DNA of 64,000 nucleotides from Ectopseudomonas mendocina (GCF_016008875.1 NZ_JADTQG010000002.1:248001-312000); one strand, 5' to 3'. Positions 46,546 through 56,481 are shown, counted from the first letter of the stretch. Numbers and translations are program-made. Notes: a model not told the origin generated them from the sequence alone.

Positions 46546-47499
46546 TCAGAAATGTTGATAGCCGCCACGGGGCGGTTCGATGGGCTGACCTGCAGCATCC
46601 AACAACTGTACGCCAGTACCGGCCAGCACACGGCCGATAACCCGCACATCGAGCCAATCGGCCTGTACATCAGCAAGCAACGCTGGCGGTAGGGTAAAGG
46701 CCAGGCGGTAATCATCGCCACCACTCAGCGCGCAGGCCCGCGCATGCTCTTCACCAGCGAACGCACGCAGCGGCGTAGACAGTGGAACTCGCTCCAGTTC
46801 GATCTGCAAGGCTACCTGCGAAGCCTCGGCAATATGACCACAGTCGGCTAGCAGCCCGTCGGAAATATCCAGCGCGGCCGTGGCCCGCCCACGCAAGGCC
46901 TGGCCCAAGGCCAATTGCGGTTGCGGCGACCAGTAGCGCGCCAGCAGCGCCTCGCGGATTTCATCTGGCGCATTACGCTGCCCCAGTGCCAGTGGCAACG
47001 CCCCGGCGGCGTCGCCCAACTCGCCACCGACACAGAGCAGATCCCCCACCTGCGCCCCGCTGCGCAGCAGCGCCTGCCGGCGCGGCACCCGGCCGAACAC
47101 GGTCAGCGTCAGGCTCAGCGGACCGCGTGTGGTATCGCCCCCGACCAACGCCAGCGAGCAGTCCTGCGCCATCAGCTGCAAGCCGCGAGTGAACGCGGCC
47201 AGCCAGGCTTCGCTGACGCTCGGCAGGGTCAGCGCGAGGGTAAAGGCGAGCGGCGTAGCGCCCATGGCAGCCAGGTCGCTGGCAGAGACGGCCAGCGCAC
47301 GCTGACCGAGAAGAAAGGCATCGCAGGCGTCGGGGAAGTGCACCCCGGCGACCAGCGTATCGGTGGAAACTGCCAACTGCTCGTCGGCTGGCAGAGCCAG
47401 CAGCGCGCAATCATCACCAATGCCACGAACCACGCCGTCGCCGCCTTGCGCGCAGGGGGCGGCGGCGAAGTAGTGACGAATCAGCTCGAACTCACCCAT
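46546..47499 (-). CDS. thiL: Thiamine-monophosphate kinase
   Basis: 317 residues. It phosphorylates thiamine monophosphate to the diphosphate cofactor. GIGDDCALLALPADEQLAVS and STDTLVAGVHF are the ATP/Mg regions. ALDISDGLLADCGHIAEASQ and ALSGGDDYRLAFT follow in family order. The ATG at 47499 reads MGEFELIRHYF, the usual ThiL start; the frame extends to 47535. Between nusB and pgpA as in other pseudomonads. Confidence 0.95.
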   Translation of the reverse strand: MGEFELIRHYFAAAPCAQGGDGVVRGIGDDCALLALPADEQLAVSTDTLVAGVHFPDACDAFLLGQRALAVSASDLAAMGATPLAFTLALTLPSVSEAWLAAFTRGLQLMAQDCSLALVGGDTTRGPLSLTLTVFGRVPRRQALLRSGAQVGDLLCVGGELGDAAGALPLALGQRNAPDEIREALLARYWSPQPQLALGQALRGRATAALDISDGLLADCGHIAEASQVALQIELERVPLSTPLRAFAGEEHARACALSGGDDYRLAFTLPPALLADVQADWLDVRVIGRVLAGTGVQLLDAAGQPIEPPRGGYQHF

Positions 47500-47589
47500 G
47501 TGCGAGCCACGATCCACTGCGCGCGGGCCCTGCAACGCGAGAGCAGGACAGGGGTTGGCGAGATCGTGAACCGAGCATCCGCTAGGGCC

Positions 47590-48069
47590 TCAACGCTTGT
47601 TGGCGTTGACTTCGGCGGCACGCAGCGTGGGCGCAAGCTTGTCGAGGATGCCGTTGACGAACTTATGCCCATCGGTGGCACCGAACACCTTGGCCAGCTC
47701 GATGCCTTCGTTGATCACCACCTTGTAGGGGACGTCGACGCGGTTCTTCAGCTCGTAGGTGGACAGGCGCAGGATGGCCAGTTCGACCGGATCGATCTCT
47801 TCCAGCGGACGATCGAGCAGCGGCGCGAAGGCACCGTCCAACTCGGTCTTCTGCCGCGGCACGCCGTGCAGGATCTCGTGGAAGTAGGCTCCGTCGACCT
47901 TGCTGAAGTCATTGTCGACGCGAAACTGCGCTTCGATCTCGTTCAGCGGCTGCCCGGCGATGTGCCAGGAGTACAGGGCCTGCATGGCCAGGGTGCGGGC
48001 TTCGCGGCGCGCGAGAATCTTGCCGCTGGGGCCCTTCTTGGCCGGCTGGCCGTTACCGGAGTTGCTCAC
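47590..48069 (-). CDS. nusB: Transcription antitermination factor NusB
   Basis: 159 residues. Family regions are [20 protein letters not shown] and [20 protein letters not shown] with VNGILDKLA. NusB with NusE promotes antitermination at rRNA operons. The start is GTG at 48069, overlapping the ribH stop (GTGA), which couples it to ribH. Confidence 0.96.
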   Translation of the reverse strand: MSNSGNGQPAKKGPSGKILARREARTLAMQALYSWHIAGQPLNEIEAQFRVDNDFSKVDGAYFHEILHGVPRQKTELDGAFAPLLDRPLEEIDPVELAILRLSTYELKNRVDVPYKVVINEGIELAKVFGATDGHKFVNGILDKLAPTLRAAEVNANKR

Positions 48070-48542
48070 TTGGCCTCCAACTGCGCCAGCAGGCTGACCA
48101 TTTCCAGGGCAGACAGCGCAGCTTCGGCTCCCTTGTTACCCGCCTTGGTGCCGGAACGTTCGATGGCTTGTTCGATGGAGTCGACGGTCAGGACGCCGAA
48201 GGCGACCGGCACGCCGTATTCCATGGAGACCTGAGCCAGGCCCTTGGTGCACTCGCCGGCGACGTATTCGAAGTGCGGGGTGCCGCCACGGATGACCGCG
48301 CCCAGGGCGATGATCGCCGCGTACTCGCCACGCTGAGCGACCTTCTGGGTCACCAGCGGAATCTCGAAGGCACCCGGAGCACGGATGATGGTGATGTCGC
48401 TCTCGCTGACACCGTGGCGAACCAGAGCGTCGATGGCGCCGCTGACCAGGCTCTCGACGACGAAGCTGTTGAAACGGCCTACCACCAGGGCGTATTTGCC
48501 CTTCGGGGCGATGAAAGTACCTTCGATGGTCTTCAGGGTCAT
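48066..48542 (-). CDS. ribH: 6,7-dimethyl-8-ribityllumazine synthase
   Basis: 158 residues, the usual length. It condenses the ribityl pyrimidine with dihydroxybutanone phosphate. [33 protein letters not shown] and [19 protein letters not shown] are the phosphate and active-site regions, with the catalytic histidine in TPHFEY. The ATG at 48542 reads [13 protein letters not shown] at 48554 would add four residues. Confidence 0.96.
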   Translation of the reverse strand: MTLKTIEGTFIAPKGKYALVVGRFNSFVVESLVSGAIDALVRHGVSESDITIIRAPGAFEIPLVTQKVAQRGEYAAIIALGAVIRGGTPHFEYVAGECTKGLAQVSMEYGVPVAFGVLTVDSIEQAIERSGTKAGNKGAEAALSALEMVSLLAQLEAK

Positions 48543-48643
48543 GACGGGTCTCACATGGGTTAAAGAGCCGGAGCGCTTTGCGCTCCGAAAATAAAATTCG
48601 TTTGTCGGCGTAGCCCCCTTGCCACCGGCAGAGGGCTCGCTTT

Positions 48644-48762
48644 CTCCCCTCTCCCGCTTGCGGGAGAGGGGCAGGGGCGGCCCGCGTAGGGAGAGGGTTA
48701 GGCGTTGACCACAACACCCTCTCCCGCCCTGCGGGCACCCTCTCCCATAAATGGGAGAGGGT
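48644..48762. repeat. Cluster of GGGAGAGGG palindromic repeats between ribBA and ribH
   Basis: CTCCCCTCTCCCG-CTTG-CGGGAGAGGGG (48644-48671) and ACCCTCTCCC-ATAAAT-GGGAGAGGGT (48737-48762), with single copies between them. A short hairpin (GGAGCGC-TTT-GCGCTCC) precedes the group near 48570. They lie inside the ribBA-ribH transcription unit. No gene seen in this 247-bp gap. Confidence 0.75.
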
Positions 48763-48789
48763 CATCAGCTTTGGCCCTTCGGGCCGCTT

Positions 48790-49869
48790 TTAATCAGCCG
48801 GCAGGTATTCTACAACCTCGAGGTCGAAGCCGGATATCGCGTTGAACTTCATCGGCGAGCTCATCAGGCGCATCTTGCGCACGCCCAGGTCGCGCAGAAT
48901 CTGCGAACCGGCGCCCACGGTGCTGTAGGTCGCAGGATTGGCCGGTTGCTGACGGCCGATCAGCGCCAACAGCTCAGGGCCGGTCAGCGGGTTGCCGAGC
49001 AGCAGCACCACGCCACTGCCCGCCTTGGCCACTTCGGCCATGGCCGCACGCATGCTCCAGCGGCCCGGCTGATTGACCAGGAACAGGTCGCGCAGCGGGT
49101 CCATGTTGTGCACGCGCACCAGGGTCGGCTCTTCCGCGCAGACGGTGCCCAGAGTCAACGCCATGTGCGCGGTGTTCTCCACGCCATCACGGTAGGTCAC
49201 CAGGTTGAACTGGCCCAGCTCGGTGTCCAACGGCTGCTCGCTGATGCGCTCGACGGTACGCTCGTGGATCAGGCGGTAGTGGATCAGATCGGCGATGGTG
49301 CCGATCTTCAGACCGTGCTCTTCAGCGAACTTTTCCAGCTCCGGGCGACGCGCCATGGTGCCGTCGTCGTTCATGATCTCGCAGATCACCCCGCTCGGTT
49401 CGAAACCGCCCATACGCGCCAGGTCGCAGGCCGCCTCGGTATGGCCGGCACGGGCCAGCACGCCGCCGGGCTGGGCCATCAGCGGGAAGATATGGCCGGG
49501 GCTGACGATATCTTCAGCCACAGCGTTGCGCGCGACCGCAGCCTGCACGGTACGCGCACGGTCAGCAGCCGAGATACCGGTGGTCACACCCTCGGCGGCC
49601 TCGATGGAGACGGTGAACTTGGTGCCGAAACCCGAGCCGTTGCGCGGCGACATCAGCGGCAGATTGAGCAGCTCGCAGCGCTCGCGGGTCATCGGCATGC
49701 AGATCAGGCCGCGGGCGAAGCGGGCCATGAAGTTGATGTGCTCGGCGGTGACGCATTCGGAGGCGATGATGATGTCGCCTTCGTTCTCGCGGTCCTCGTC
49801 ATCCATGAGGATGACCATCTTGCCGGCGCGGATGTCTTCGATCAGTTCTTCAGCGGTATTGAGCGCCAT
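48790..49869 (-). CDS. ribB: 3,4-dihydroxy-2-butanone 4-phosphate synthase with degenerate GTP cyclohydrolase II-like C-terminal half
   Basis: 359 residues. The first 200 form the DHBP synthase, with the acidic loop [16 protein letters not shown] and [13 protein letters not shown], complete. The C-terminal 150 align with GTP cyclohydrolase II in position, but the zinc-cysteine motif is replaced by [13 protein letters not shown], with no cysteine, so that activity is probably lost. A separate ribA is present. The ATG at 49869 reads [13 protein letters not shown]. It stands between ribE and ribH. Confidence 0.93.
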   Translation of the reverse strand: MALNTAEELIEDIRAGKMVILMDDEDRENEGDIIIASECVTAEHINFMARFARGLICMPMTRERCELLNLPLMSPRNGSGFGTKFTVSIEAAEGVTTGISAADRARTVQAAVARNAVAEDIVSPGHIFPLMAQPGGVLARAGHTEAACDLARMGGFEPSGVICEIMNDDGTMARRPELEKFAEEHGLKIGTIADLIHYRLIHERTVERISEQPLDTELGQFNLVTYRDGVENTAHMALTLGTVCAEEPTLVRVHNMDPLRDLFLVNQPGRWSMRAAMAEVAKAGSGVVLLLGNPLTGPELLALIGRQQPANPATYSTVGAGSQILRDLGVRKMRLMSSPMKFNAISGFDLEVVEYLPAD

Positions 49870-49880
49870 CGGGCGTCTCC

Positions 49881-50543
49881 TCAATTCTTCAGGTAGCCGT
49901 GTTCGGCGAGAAAGCTTTCGGTGAGGCCCGAGGCCTTGGGCTCGGCGGCCTTGTCGCCGAGCAGCAGGCGCTCCAGGTAACGAGCCAGCAGATCGACCTC
50001 AAGGTTGACCTTACGCCCGGCCTGGTAGTCGACCATGATGGTCTCGGCCAGGGTGTGCGGCACGATGGTCAGTTCGAACTCGGCGCCATCGACGGCGTTG
50101 ACGGTCAGGCTGGTTCCGTCGACGGTGATCGAGCCCTTGTGCGCGATGTACTTGGCCAATTCGCGCGGGGCGCGCACCCTGAACTGCACGGCGCGGGCAT
50201 TATCGGCGCGCGAGACGATCTCGCCGACGCCATCGACGTGCCCACTGACCAGATGACCGCCGAGGCGACTGGTCGGCGTCAAAGCCTTCTCCAGATTCAC
50301 TGCGCTGCCGGGCTTGAGATCGACAAAGGCGGTGCGCGCCAGCGTCTCGCGGCTGACGTCGGCCCAGAAGCCGTCGCCGGGCAATTCCACGGCGGTCAGG
50401 CAGATGCCGTTGACGGCGATGCTGTCGCCGAGCTTGACGTCGCCCAGGTCGAGTTTGCCGGTGGCCACGTAGACGCGCACGTCGCCGCCCTTGGGCGTCA
50501 TGGCGCGGATACTGCCGATGGCTTCGATTATGCCGGTGAACAT
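49881..50543 (-). CDS. ribE: Riboflavin synthase (alpha subunit)
   Basis: 220 residues with two lumazine-binding repeats: [12 protein letters not shown] begins the first, and [20 protein letters not shown] and [20 protein letters not shown] mark the repeats. It dismutates two lumazine molecules to riboflavin. The FMN riboswitch is upstream in the same direction and controls ribE and the following ribBA, ribH and nusB. Confidence 0.95.
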   Translation of the reverse strand: MFTGIIEAIGSIRAMTPKGGDVRVYVATGKLDLGDVKLGDSIAVNGICLTAVELPGDGFWADVSRETLARTAFVDLKPGSAVNLEKALTPTSRLGGHLVSGHVDGVGEIVSRADNARAVQFRVRAPRELAKYIAHKGSITVDGTSLTVNAVDGAEFELTIVPHTLAETIMVDYQAGRKVNLEVDLLARYLERLLLGDKAAEPKASGLTESFLAEHGYLKN

Positions 50544-50671
50544 ACGCCCTCCGGTTTCACGTTGAAGGTATTGCTGAACAGCATGGACGAACTCCTGTTT
50601 TGGTCAAAAACAGGGCAATGCCGATCGATAGGGATTTCACGGACACGCAAAAGGCGCCCGAGGAGGGAATC

Positions 50672-50824
50672 CCGCTCTCTCTTTATCCGGACTATACCGT
50701 CGGCCCCGGAATCGCACCGGGTCTGCTGGACCTCGTCCGGCAGATGCCATGACGAGCGCTCGCGGGCTAGGTTCTGCGAACCATTACCGCCGGTGGGGAA
50801 TCTCACCCCGCCCTGAGAACGTTG
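50672..50824 (-). promoter_or_regulatory. FMN riboswitch (RFN element)
   Basis: Read on the minus strand: CAGGGCGGGGTGAGATTCCC (about 50816), CACCGGCGGTAAT, GCCCGCGAGCGCTC, GGTGCGATTCCGGGGCCGAC and GGTATAGTCCGGATAAAGAG (about 50685) stand in family order. It lies between ribD and ribE, so ribE and the genes behind it are FMN-regulated, while ribD is outside its control. The remaining 130 bp to ribE include GGGATTCCCTCC and a GC hairpin that could be the expression platform. Confidence 0.94.
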
Positions 50825-50888
50825 CGGCCATATGCAAATGACCGCGTGGCGTTGTACCACATTTGCAACCGTAACGCATGGCCCCGCG

Positions 50889-52004
50889 CTAGGCGGTCTT
50901 CGGTACGGCGGTGACCTGCCAGTCCTCGCCAACGGCGCGGATATCTAGGATGCGCAGTTCCGTCGCCTCGGCCATGCGATCGAGCGGCAGCTCGAACAAT
51001 GGCCGCGCGCTGGAACCCAGCAACTTGGGCGCAACGAAGATGCGGTACTCGTCCACCAGCCCGGCACGGGCGAAGGCGCCAGCCAGGCGCGGCCCGGCCT
51101 CGACCAGCACCTCGTTGACGCCGCGCCCGGCCAGCTCCTGCATCAGTTTGCGCAAGTCGACATGGCCATCGCTGCCCGGCACGGCAAGCAGTTCGTGGCC
51201 GTCCGCCTGGTAGCCGTCAGGAGCGATGGCGACAGCGCAGGTCGCCACCAGAGCAGAGCCGACCTGGAAGAAGGTTTGGTCCAACGGCACACGCAGGCGG
51301 CCATCGATCAGCACGCGCAGCGGCGGGCGACGCTGCGCCAGGGCGGTCAACTCGGCATCAAGCCCAAGCTCTTCGGGACGCACGGTCAGCCGTGCATCAT
51401 CGGCCAGCACGGTGTCGGCGCCACTGAGCACCACGCTGGACTGCGCGCGTAAACGCTGCACCTCGGCGCGAGCGGCCGGCCCGGTGATCCACTGGCTTTC
51501 GCCGCTGGCCATCGCCGTGCGGCCATCCAGGCTCATCGCCGACTTGACCCGCACGAATGGCAGGCCACTTTCCATGCGTTTGATGAAGCCGACATTGAGC
51601 GCCCGCGCCTCGGCCTCCAGCACGCCGGACAGTACTTCGATTCCGGCGTTGGCCAGGCGCAACAGGCCACGCCCGGCGACTTGCGGGTTGGGGTCCTGCA
51701 TCGCAGCGACTACCCGACCGACACCCGCTGCGACCAGTGCATCGGCGCACGGCGGCGTACGCCCGTGGTGACTGCAGGGCTCCAGGGTCACGTAGGCGGT
51801 GGCACCGCGCGCCCGCTCACCGGCCTGGCGCAGGGCGTGCACCTCGGCGTGCGGCTCGCCAGCCCGGGCATGCCAGCCCTCGCCGACGATCTCGCCGTCA
51901 CGCACGATGACGCAGCCAACCCGTGGGTTCGGATGGGTGGAATAAAGGCCTTTGCGCGCCAGCTTAAGGGCGCGCGCCATAAACAAGTGGTCGCGCTCGT
52001 TCAT
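50889..52004 (-). CDS. ribD: Bifunctional diaminohydroxyphosphoribosylaminopyrimidine deaminase/reductase
   Basis: 371 residues. N-terminal deaminase zinc site: [15 protein letters not shown] and [20 protein letters not shown] (His, Cys, Cys). C-terminal reductase: [20 protein letters not shown] and [20 protein letters not shown]. It performs steps two and three of riboflavin synthesis. Start overlaps the nrdR stop (ATGA). Confidence 0.96.
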   Translation of the reverse strand: MNERDHLFMARALKLARKGLYSTHPNPRVGCVIVRDGEIVGEGWHARAGEPHAEVHALRQAGERARGATAYVTLEPCSHHGRTPPCADALVAAGVGRVVAAMQDPNPQVAGRGLLRLANAGIEVLSGVLEAEARALNVGFIKRMESGLPFVRVKSAMSLDGRTAMASGESQWITGPAARAEVQRLRAQSSVVLSGADTVLADDARLTVRPEELGLDAELTALAQRRPPLRVLIDGRLRVPLDQTFFQVGSALVATCAVAIAPDGYQADGHELLAVPGSDGHVDLRKLMQELAGRGVNEVLVEAGPRLAGAFARAGLVDEYRIFVAPKLLGSSARPLFELPLDRMAEATELRILDIRAVGEDWQVTAVPKTA

Positions 52005-52468
52005 CGGCTTTTCGACGGCTCGCGGGCCAGACGCTCAATTTCTTCGCGGAATTCGTTGAGATCCTGGAAGCGCCGATACACCGAGGCGAAACGAATGTAG
52101 GCCACCTCGTCGAGTTTGCTCAGCTCGGTCATCACCAGTTCGCCCAGCACCAGCGACTTCACCTCGCGCTCGCCAGTGGCCCGCAGCTGCTGCTTGATGC
52201 GGGCGATGGCCTCTTCCAGGCGCTCGACGCTGACCGGGCGTTTCTCCAGCGCGCGCTGCATGCCGGCGCGCAGCTTCTCTTCATCGAAGGGCTGGCGGCT
52301 GCCGTCCTGTTTGATCAGACGTGGCATCACCAGCTCGGCGGTTTCGAAGGTGGTGAAACGCTCGCCGCAGGCCACGCATTCGCGGCGGCGGCGGACTTGG
52401 TCGCCCTCGGCGACCAGACGGGAATCGATGACCTTGGTGTCGTTGGCGGCGCAGAAGGGACAATGCAT
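52001..52468 (-). CDS. nrdR: Transcriptional repressor NrdR
   Basis: 155 residues. The N-terminal zinc ribbon has CPFC and CVAC ([17 protein letters not shown]...[16 protein letters not shown]). The ATP-cone follows ([20 protein letters not shown]). It represses ribonucleotide reductase genes through NrdR boxes. Coupled to ribD by a 4-bp overlap. Confidence 0.97.
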   Translation of the reverse strand: MHCPFCAANDTKVIDSRLVAEGDQVRRRRECVACGERFTTFETAELVMPRLIKQDGSRQPFDEEKLRAGMQRALEKRPVSVERLEEAIARIKQQLRATGEREVKSLVLGELVMTELSKLDEVAYIRFASVYRRFQDLNEFREEIERLAREPSKSR

Positions 52469-52568
52469 GGCAGGCGCGGGCTGTTGGCGGCAAAGGCGTC
52501 ATGGTAGCGCATAGAGGCAGCAAGACAAATTAAGCTATGGCAACGCACCTTCGAGAGCAGAACCTGCC

Positions 52569-53009
52569 ATGAACCGATACCTGTCCTTCCTGCTAGTGGC
52601 GTTGAGCGGCCTGCTCGCCGCCTGTGCCAGCGAACCCACGGCTACCACACCGCCTGCCACGCCAACTCCGACAGAGACCGAAGCCAGTACGCCTATCGTC
52701 CAAGGCCCCGGCCTGCGCGGCGAGTTGATTGGCGTGGCCGCGGGCGCCGATGTCGATCTGGCGCTGCTGGGCGTGGATATGCGCGGCCGGCCGCGCGCCC
52801 TGCTCGGTCAGATCCATCTGCGTGGCAACGGCGAAGCGCTGCCGTTTCATCTGCCGGTGAGCGACCGGCAGGTACCGCAGGATCTACGCCTGGAACTGCG
52901 CGGCCGGGTCAGCCAGTCCGGGCGCCTTGTGCAACGCCTGCCGGCACGCACCATCGTCGAGTTGAGCGACCAGGACCTTGGCGCCCTGCATCTGGTGCCG
53001 GCGCCATGA
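52569..53009 (+). CDS. YbaY-family lipoprotein
   Basis: 146 residues. The lipobox LLAAC (cysteine near residue 19) follows a short signal. A low-complexity Thr/Pro linker (about 22-42) precedes a YbaY/DUF4377-like domain with [20 protein letters not shown]. It is anchored to the cell envelope; function unknown. Its stop overlaps the next start (ATGA). Confidence 0.8.
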   Translation: MNRYLSFLLVALSGLLAACASEPTATTPPATPTPTETEASTPIVQGPGLRGELIGVAAGADVDLALLGVDMRGRPRALLGQIHLRGNGEALPFHLPVSDRQVPQDLRLELRGRVSQSGRLVQRLPARTIVELSDQDLGALHLVPAP

Positions 53010-53665
53010 AACCACCGGAAGCGCTGCAGCAGGCGCTGAGCGAACTACTCGGCGATGCGCGCCTGGTGGCCGAAACCCTGCCGGGTACCGATATCGCCCT
53101 GTGGCTGATCGATGCCAGCAACATGGATCGCGCCTTCAACGCCGAGGAAACCCAGCGCATTCTCGAAGAGCCGCCCTACTGGTGCTTCTGCTGGGCCAGC
53201 GGCCTGGTGCTGGCGCGCTGGCTGGCCGAGCGTCCCGAGTGGGTGCGCGGCAAGCGCGTACTGGATTTCGGCGCAGGCTCCGGCGTGGCGGCGATTGCCG
53301 CTGCCAAGGCCGGCGCCGCCGAGGTGGTGGCCTGCGACCTCGATCCCGTGGCACTGGCCGCCTGTCGCGCCAATGCCGAACTCAATGGCGTGACGCTGAA
53401 CTACTCGGAAGATTTCTTCGCCGAGGCGGACCGCTACGACCTGATCCTAGTAGCCGACGTGCTCTACGACCGCGCCAATCTGCCGTTGCTGGACCACTTC
53501 CTCAGCCGTGGGCGTCAGGCGCTGGTGGCCGACTCGCGGGTCAAGGACTTCCAGCATCCGCTCTACCAGCGCCTGGCCCTGCTGGAGGGCTGCACCTGGC
53601 CGGATCTGGCCGAGCCTGCGGAATTTCGCGAGGTCAGTCTGTATCACGCGGCGCGCCCCTTGTAA
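53006..53665 (+). CDS. Class I SAM-dependent methyltransferase (ETFB/Nnt1-like)
   Basis: 219 residues. The SAM motif is [20 protein letters not shown], followed by [18 protein letters not shown] and [21 protein letters not shown] is typical of the nicotinamide N-methylase-like / ETF-beta lysine methyltransferase group. Coupled to the lipoprotein gene by a 4-bp overlap. Substrate is unproven. Confidence 0.85.
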   Translation: MKPPEALQQALSELLGDARLVAETLPGTDIALWLIDASNMDRAFNAEETQRILEEPPYWCFCWASGLVLARWLAERPEWVRGKRVLDFGAGSGVAAIAAAKAGAAEVVACDLDPVALAACRANAELNGVTLNYSEDFFAEADRYDLILVADVLYDRANLPLLDHFLSRGRQALVADSRVKDFQHPLYQRLALLEGCTWPDLAEPAEFREVSLYHAARPL

Positions 53666-53719
53666 CCGCGCCCCGCTGCCCGCATTAATAGACCATTGCC
53701 CTGCTTTTCGAGACCGACC

Positions 53720-54592
53720 ATGAGCGACTCCCCTTACATCTTCGACATCTCCGGCGCCGCCAGCTTCGAGCAACTGGTGATCGAGAACTCCTTTCACAAA
53801 CCGGTGCTGGTGGACTTCTGGGCCGAATGGTGCGCGCCGTGCAAGGCGCTGATGCCGATGCTGGCGAAAATCACCGAGGAATACGCCGGTGAGCTGCTGC
53901 TGGCCAAGGTCAACTGCGATATCGAGCAGGACATCGTCATGCGCTTCGGCATTCGCAGCCTGCCCACCGTGGTGCTGTTCAAGGACGGCCAACCGGTGGA
54001 TGGCTTCGCCGGCGCCCAGCCGGAAGCGGCAATCCGCGAGATGCTAAAGCCCCACGTTGCCGAGCCGGCTCCAGCTGCTGCCGACCCGATTGAAAGCGCC
54101 CAGGCCCTGTTCGCCGAAGGTCGCTTCGCCGAGACCGAGGCGCTGCTCAAGCAGGTGCTGACCGAAGACAACGAGAATGCAGGCGCGCTGATTCTCTACG
54201 CACGCTGCCTGGCTGAACGCGGCGAGCTGGGCGAGGCCGAAGTGGTGCTCGACGCCGTGAAGGGCGACGAGCACAAGCAGGCGCTGGCCGGCGCCAAGGC
54301 ACAACTGACCTTCCTGCGCCAAGCCGCCGACCTGCCTGACGCAGCCACGCTGAAAAGCCGCCTGGCGCAGAATGCCGAGGATGATGAGGCGGTTTATCAA
54401 CTGGCCGTGCAACAACTGGCGCGCCAGCAGTACGAAGCCGCGCTGGATGGTCTGCTCAAATTATTCGTGCGCAATCGCAGCTATGGCGACGGCCTGCCGC
54501 ACAAGACGTTGCTACAGGTATTCGACCTGCTTGGCGGCGATCATCCGCTGGTCACCAGCTACCGCCGCAAGCTGTATCAGGCGATCTACTGA
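53720..54592 (+). CDS. Thioredoxin-fold co-chaperone (CnoX/YbbN family)
   Basis: 290 residues. Thioredoxin domain at about 15-110 with DFWAEWCAPCKALMPMLAKI (a WCAPC active site) and GIRSLPTVVLFKDGQPV (cis-proline). Behind it is a TPR-like helical tail to the end. E. coli CnoX has the same architecture and hands oxidised clients to GroEL. The ATG at 53720 reads MSDSPYIFD; the frame extends to 53696. Confidence 0.93.
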   Translation: MSDSPYIFDISGAASFEQLVIENSFHKPVLVDFWAEWCAPCKALMPMLAKITEEYAGELLLAKVNCDIEQDIVMRFGIRSLPTVVLFKDGQPVDGFAGAQPEAAIREMLKPHVAEPAPAAADPIESAQALFAEGRFAETEALLKQVLTEDNENAGALILYARCLAERGELGEAEVVLDAVKGDEHKQALAGAKAQLTFLRQAADLPDAATLKSRLAQNAEDDEAVYQLAVQQLARQQYEAALDGLLKLFVRNRSYGDGLPHKTLLQVFDLLGGDHPLVTSYRRKLYQAIY

Positions 54593-54600
54593 GAGCAGCG

Positions 54601-54667
54601 GCAAGCCTCAAGCTGCAAGCGGAATCAGGAGCCATGCGTCCTCTTGTAGCTTGCAGCTTGCAGCTTA
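54601..54667. repeat. AAGCTGCAAGC-type inverted repeat
   Basis: AAGCTGCAAGC (54610) and several copies of GCTTGCAGCTT (54647-54667) flank a short spacer after the cnoX-like gene. The right side reaches the stop of the convergent minus-strand gene. It may serve as a bidirectional transcript end. Confidence 0.6.
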
Positions 54668-55012
54668 CTGCTGCTCTTGCCAGTGATAGATCGGCGCGTC
54701 CGCGCCTGTTTCCATGCGAATCTGCGCGCAGTGACGCAGGCGCACCAGCAGGCGCTTGCCCGCGGCCTCCCCGCCGGCCAGCGCCGCCAGTTGCGCCATC
54801 AGTCGCGGCCCTTCCACCTGCCCGGCATCGCGCACCAGCTGCAAGGCGGTCTGCCACAGGGCATCACCCGCATCTAGCGTAGGGGCCGACACCGCCGCGT
54901 TGGCAGCCGGCGCGACAGCAACCTGTTGCGCCAGTTGCGCCCAGTCCTCGGCATCCAGCTCCAGTGTCAGGTCTACCGGCCAATCGCCGATTCGCCCACG
55001 AATTCGTACCAT
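54665..55012 (-). CDS. Conserved hypothetical protein
   Basis: 115 residues, no family motif recognised. The start at 55012 reads MVRIRGRIGDWPVDLTLELD; the frame is open to 55123, but this would cover the Zur-type box. It is mostly helical by composition (ALWQTALQLVRDAGQVEGPR). The same small gene lies next to the zinc cluster in P. aeruginosa (recalled). Function not known. Confidence 0.7.
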   Translation of the reverse strand: MVRIRGRIGDWPVDLTLELDAEDWAQLAQQVAVAPAANAAVSAPTLDAGDALWQTALQLVRDAGQVEGPRLMAQLAALAGGEAAGKRLLVRLRHCAQIRMETGADAPIYHWQEQQ

Positions 55013-55079
55013 GTTCAGCCTCCAGTCAGGAATTACCATGCTCCCACGGCAGCGGCAGGCTGGCCAGTTCGTCACAAAA

Positions 55080-55098
55080 GTTGTTATAACGTAACAAC
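55080..55098 (+). promoter_or_regulatory. Zur-type operator upstream of zrgA
   Basis: A perfect 7-bp inverted repeat GTTGTTA-TAACG-TAACAAC. It fits the Pseudomonas Zur box (TGTTATAATATAACA-like). It lies 28 bp before the zrgA start. The divergent hypothetical gene starts 68 bp away on the other side. Confidence 0.85.
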
Positions 55099-55125
55099 TA
55101 AATCGCACCCACGCTGGAGACAACC

Positions 55126-55698
55126 ATGCGCCACCTGCTGCTCGCCCTGCCCTTTGCCCTGCTGCCTCTGGTCGCCGCCCAGGCGCATGAACACGGCCAC
55201 GACCATGATCACCACCACGACAGCCTGGGCGCCCACGAGCACGGCGTCGCCAGCCTCAACGCTGCGTTGGACGGCAACCTGCTGGAGCTGCAGCTGGAAA
55301 GCCCGGCGATGAACCTGGTCGGTTTCGAGCATGCCGCCAAGAGCGATGCCGACAAGGCCAAGGTCGCCGCCGCCAAGCGCGAGCTGGAGCAGCCCATCGC
55401 GCTGTTCGCACTCAACAGTGGTGACTGCAAGGCCACCGAAGTGGAACTGGAAAGCCCATTGTTCGGCGACGCTGACCACGACCACGACCACGACCATCAT
55501 GATCATGAAGGCGAACACAGCGACATCCACGCGCACTATCGCTTCGAGTGCGCCAAGGCCAACGAATTGAAACAACTGGATCTCGCTGAACTGTTCAAAC
55601 GCTTCCCCGCCACCGAGAAGATTCAGGTACAACTGATCGGCCCGAACGGCCAGCAGGGCGTGGAGCTGACGCCGGCGCAGCCACGTCTGAGCTTCTGA
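55126..55698 (+). CDS. zrgA: DUF2796-family zinc-responsive periplasmic protein (ZrgA-like)
   Basis: 190 residues with a signal peptide ending LVAAQA. Two His-rich clusters, HEHGHDHDHHHDSLGAHEHG at the mature N-terminus and DHDHDHDHHDHEGEHSDIHA in the middle, probably bind zinc. In Vibrio ZrgA is needed for zinc uptake with an ABC system. A Zur-type box is directly upstream and ABC genes follow. Symbol by family and context. Confidence 0.9.
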   Translation: MRHLLLALPFALLPLVAAQAHEHGHDHDHHHDSLGAHEHGVASLNAALDGNLLELQLESPAMNLVGFEHAAKSDADKAKVAAAKRELEQPIALFALNSGDCKATEVELESPLFGDADHDHDHDHHDHEGEHSDIHAHYRFECAKANELKQLDLAELFKRFPATEKIQVQLIGPNGQQGVELTPAQPRLSF

Positions 55699-55772
55699 CC
55701 TGCCACGTCCCATTGCCGGAGCGAGCGTCCCTCGCCCCGGCATGAGCGCCTTCCCCCGACTCGCAGTAGACA

Positions 55773-56480
55773 ATGACCGAACCTCTGATCGAACTCGCCA
55801 ATCTCGGCTTCGCCTGGCCCGGCCAGGCGCAGTTGCTGGATATTCCCACCTTCACCCTGGCGCGCGGTGAAACCCTGTTCCTCAAAGGCCCCAGCGGCAG
55901 CGGCAAGACCACCCTGCTTGGCCTGCTCGGCGGCGTACAACGTGCGCAAAGCGGCCATATCCGCCTGCTCGGCCAGGATCTGGGCCAACTCTCCGCCGGC
56001 GCCCGCGACCGCTTTCGCGTCGATCACACCGGCTACATTTTTCAGCAGTTCAACCTGCTGCCATTTCTTTCCGTACGCGAGAACGTCGAGCTGCCCTGCC
56101 GCTTCTCGCGTCTGCGTGCCGAGCGCGCACGCCAGCGCCACGGCAGCATCGATGCCGCCGCCGCGGCGCTGCTCGACCATCTCGGCCTGCGCGCCGATCT
56201 GCTCGGCCGCCGCGCCGATGAGCTTTCCATCGGCCAACAGCAACGCGTTGCCGCCGCCCGGGCGCTGATCGGCCAGCCGGAACTGGTAATCGCCGACGAA
56301 CCGACCTCGGCACTGGACTTCGACGCCCGCGAGGCCTTCCTGCAATTGCTCTTCGCCGAATGCCGCGCTGCCGGCGCCAGCCTGCTGTTCGTCAGCCACG
56401 ACCAGAGCCTGGCTCAGCTGTTCGACCGTAACCTGTCACTGGCCGAACTCAACCGCGCCGCCAAGCCCGTCGAGGTCTGA
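55773..56480 (+). CDS. ABC transporter ATP-binding protein (MacB/LolD-like)
   Basis: 235 residues. Walker A GPSGSGKTTLLGLLGG (about 37-44), signature LSIGQQQRVAAARAL, and Walker B LVIADEPTSALD. The Q-loop is IFQQFNLLPFLSV. Such ATPases pair with FtsX-like permeases, as the next gene. In the zinc cluster it would work on zinc delivery or envelope maintenance under zinc shortage (inference). Confidence 0.93.
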   Translation: MTEPLIELANLGFAWPGQAQLLDIPTFTLARGETLFLKGPSGSGKTTLLGLLGGVQRAQSGHIRLLGQDLGQLSAGARDRFRVDHTGYIFQQFNLLPFLSVRENVELPCRFSRLRAERARQRHGSIDAAAAALLDHLGLRADLLGRRADELSIGQQQRVAAARALIGQPELVIADEPTSALDFDAREAFLQLLFAECRAAGASLLFVSHDQSLAQLFDRNLSLAELNRAAKPVEV

Positions 56481-56481
56481 G

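Noticed and set aside
50528..50932. 134-codon frame across the FMN riboswitch
   Set aside because: The DNA is explained by the conserved aptamer sequence; the frame overlaps both neighbours and has no recognisable protein features.
55195..55560. Short-period CAC/GAC-rich stretches that look like tandem repeats
   Set aside because: They encode the two histidine/aspartate clusters of the ZrgA-like protein and are explained by coding sequence rather than a separate repeat.
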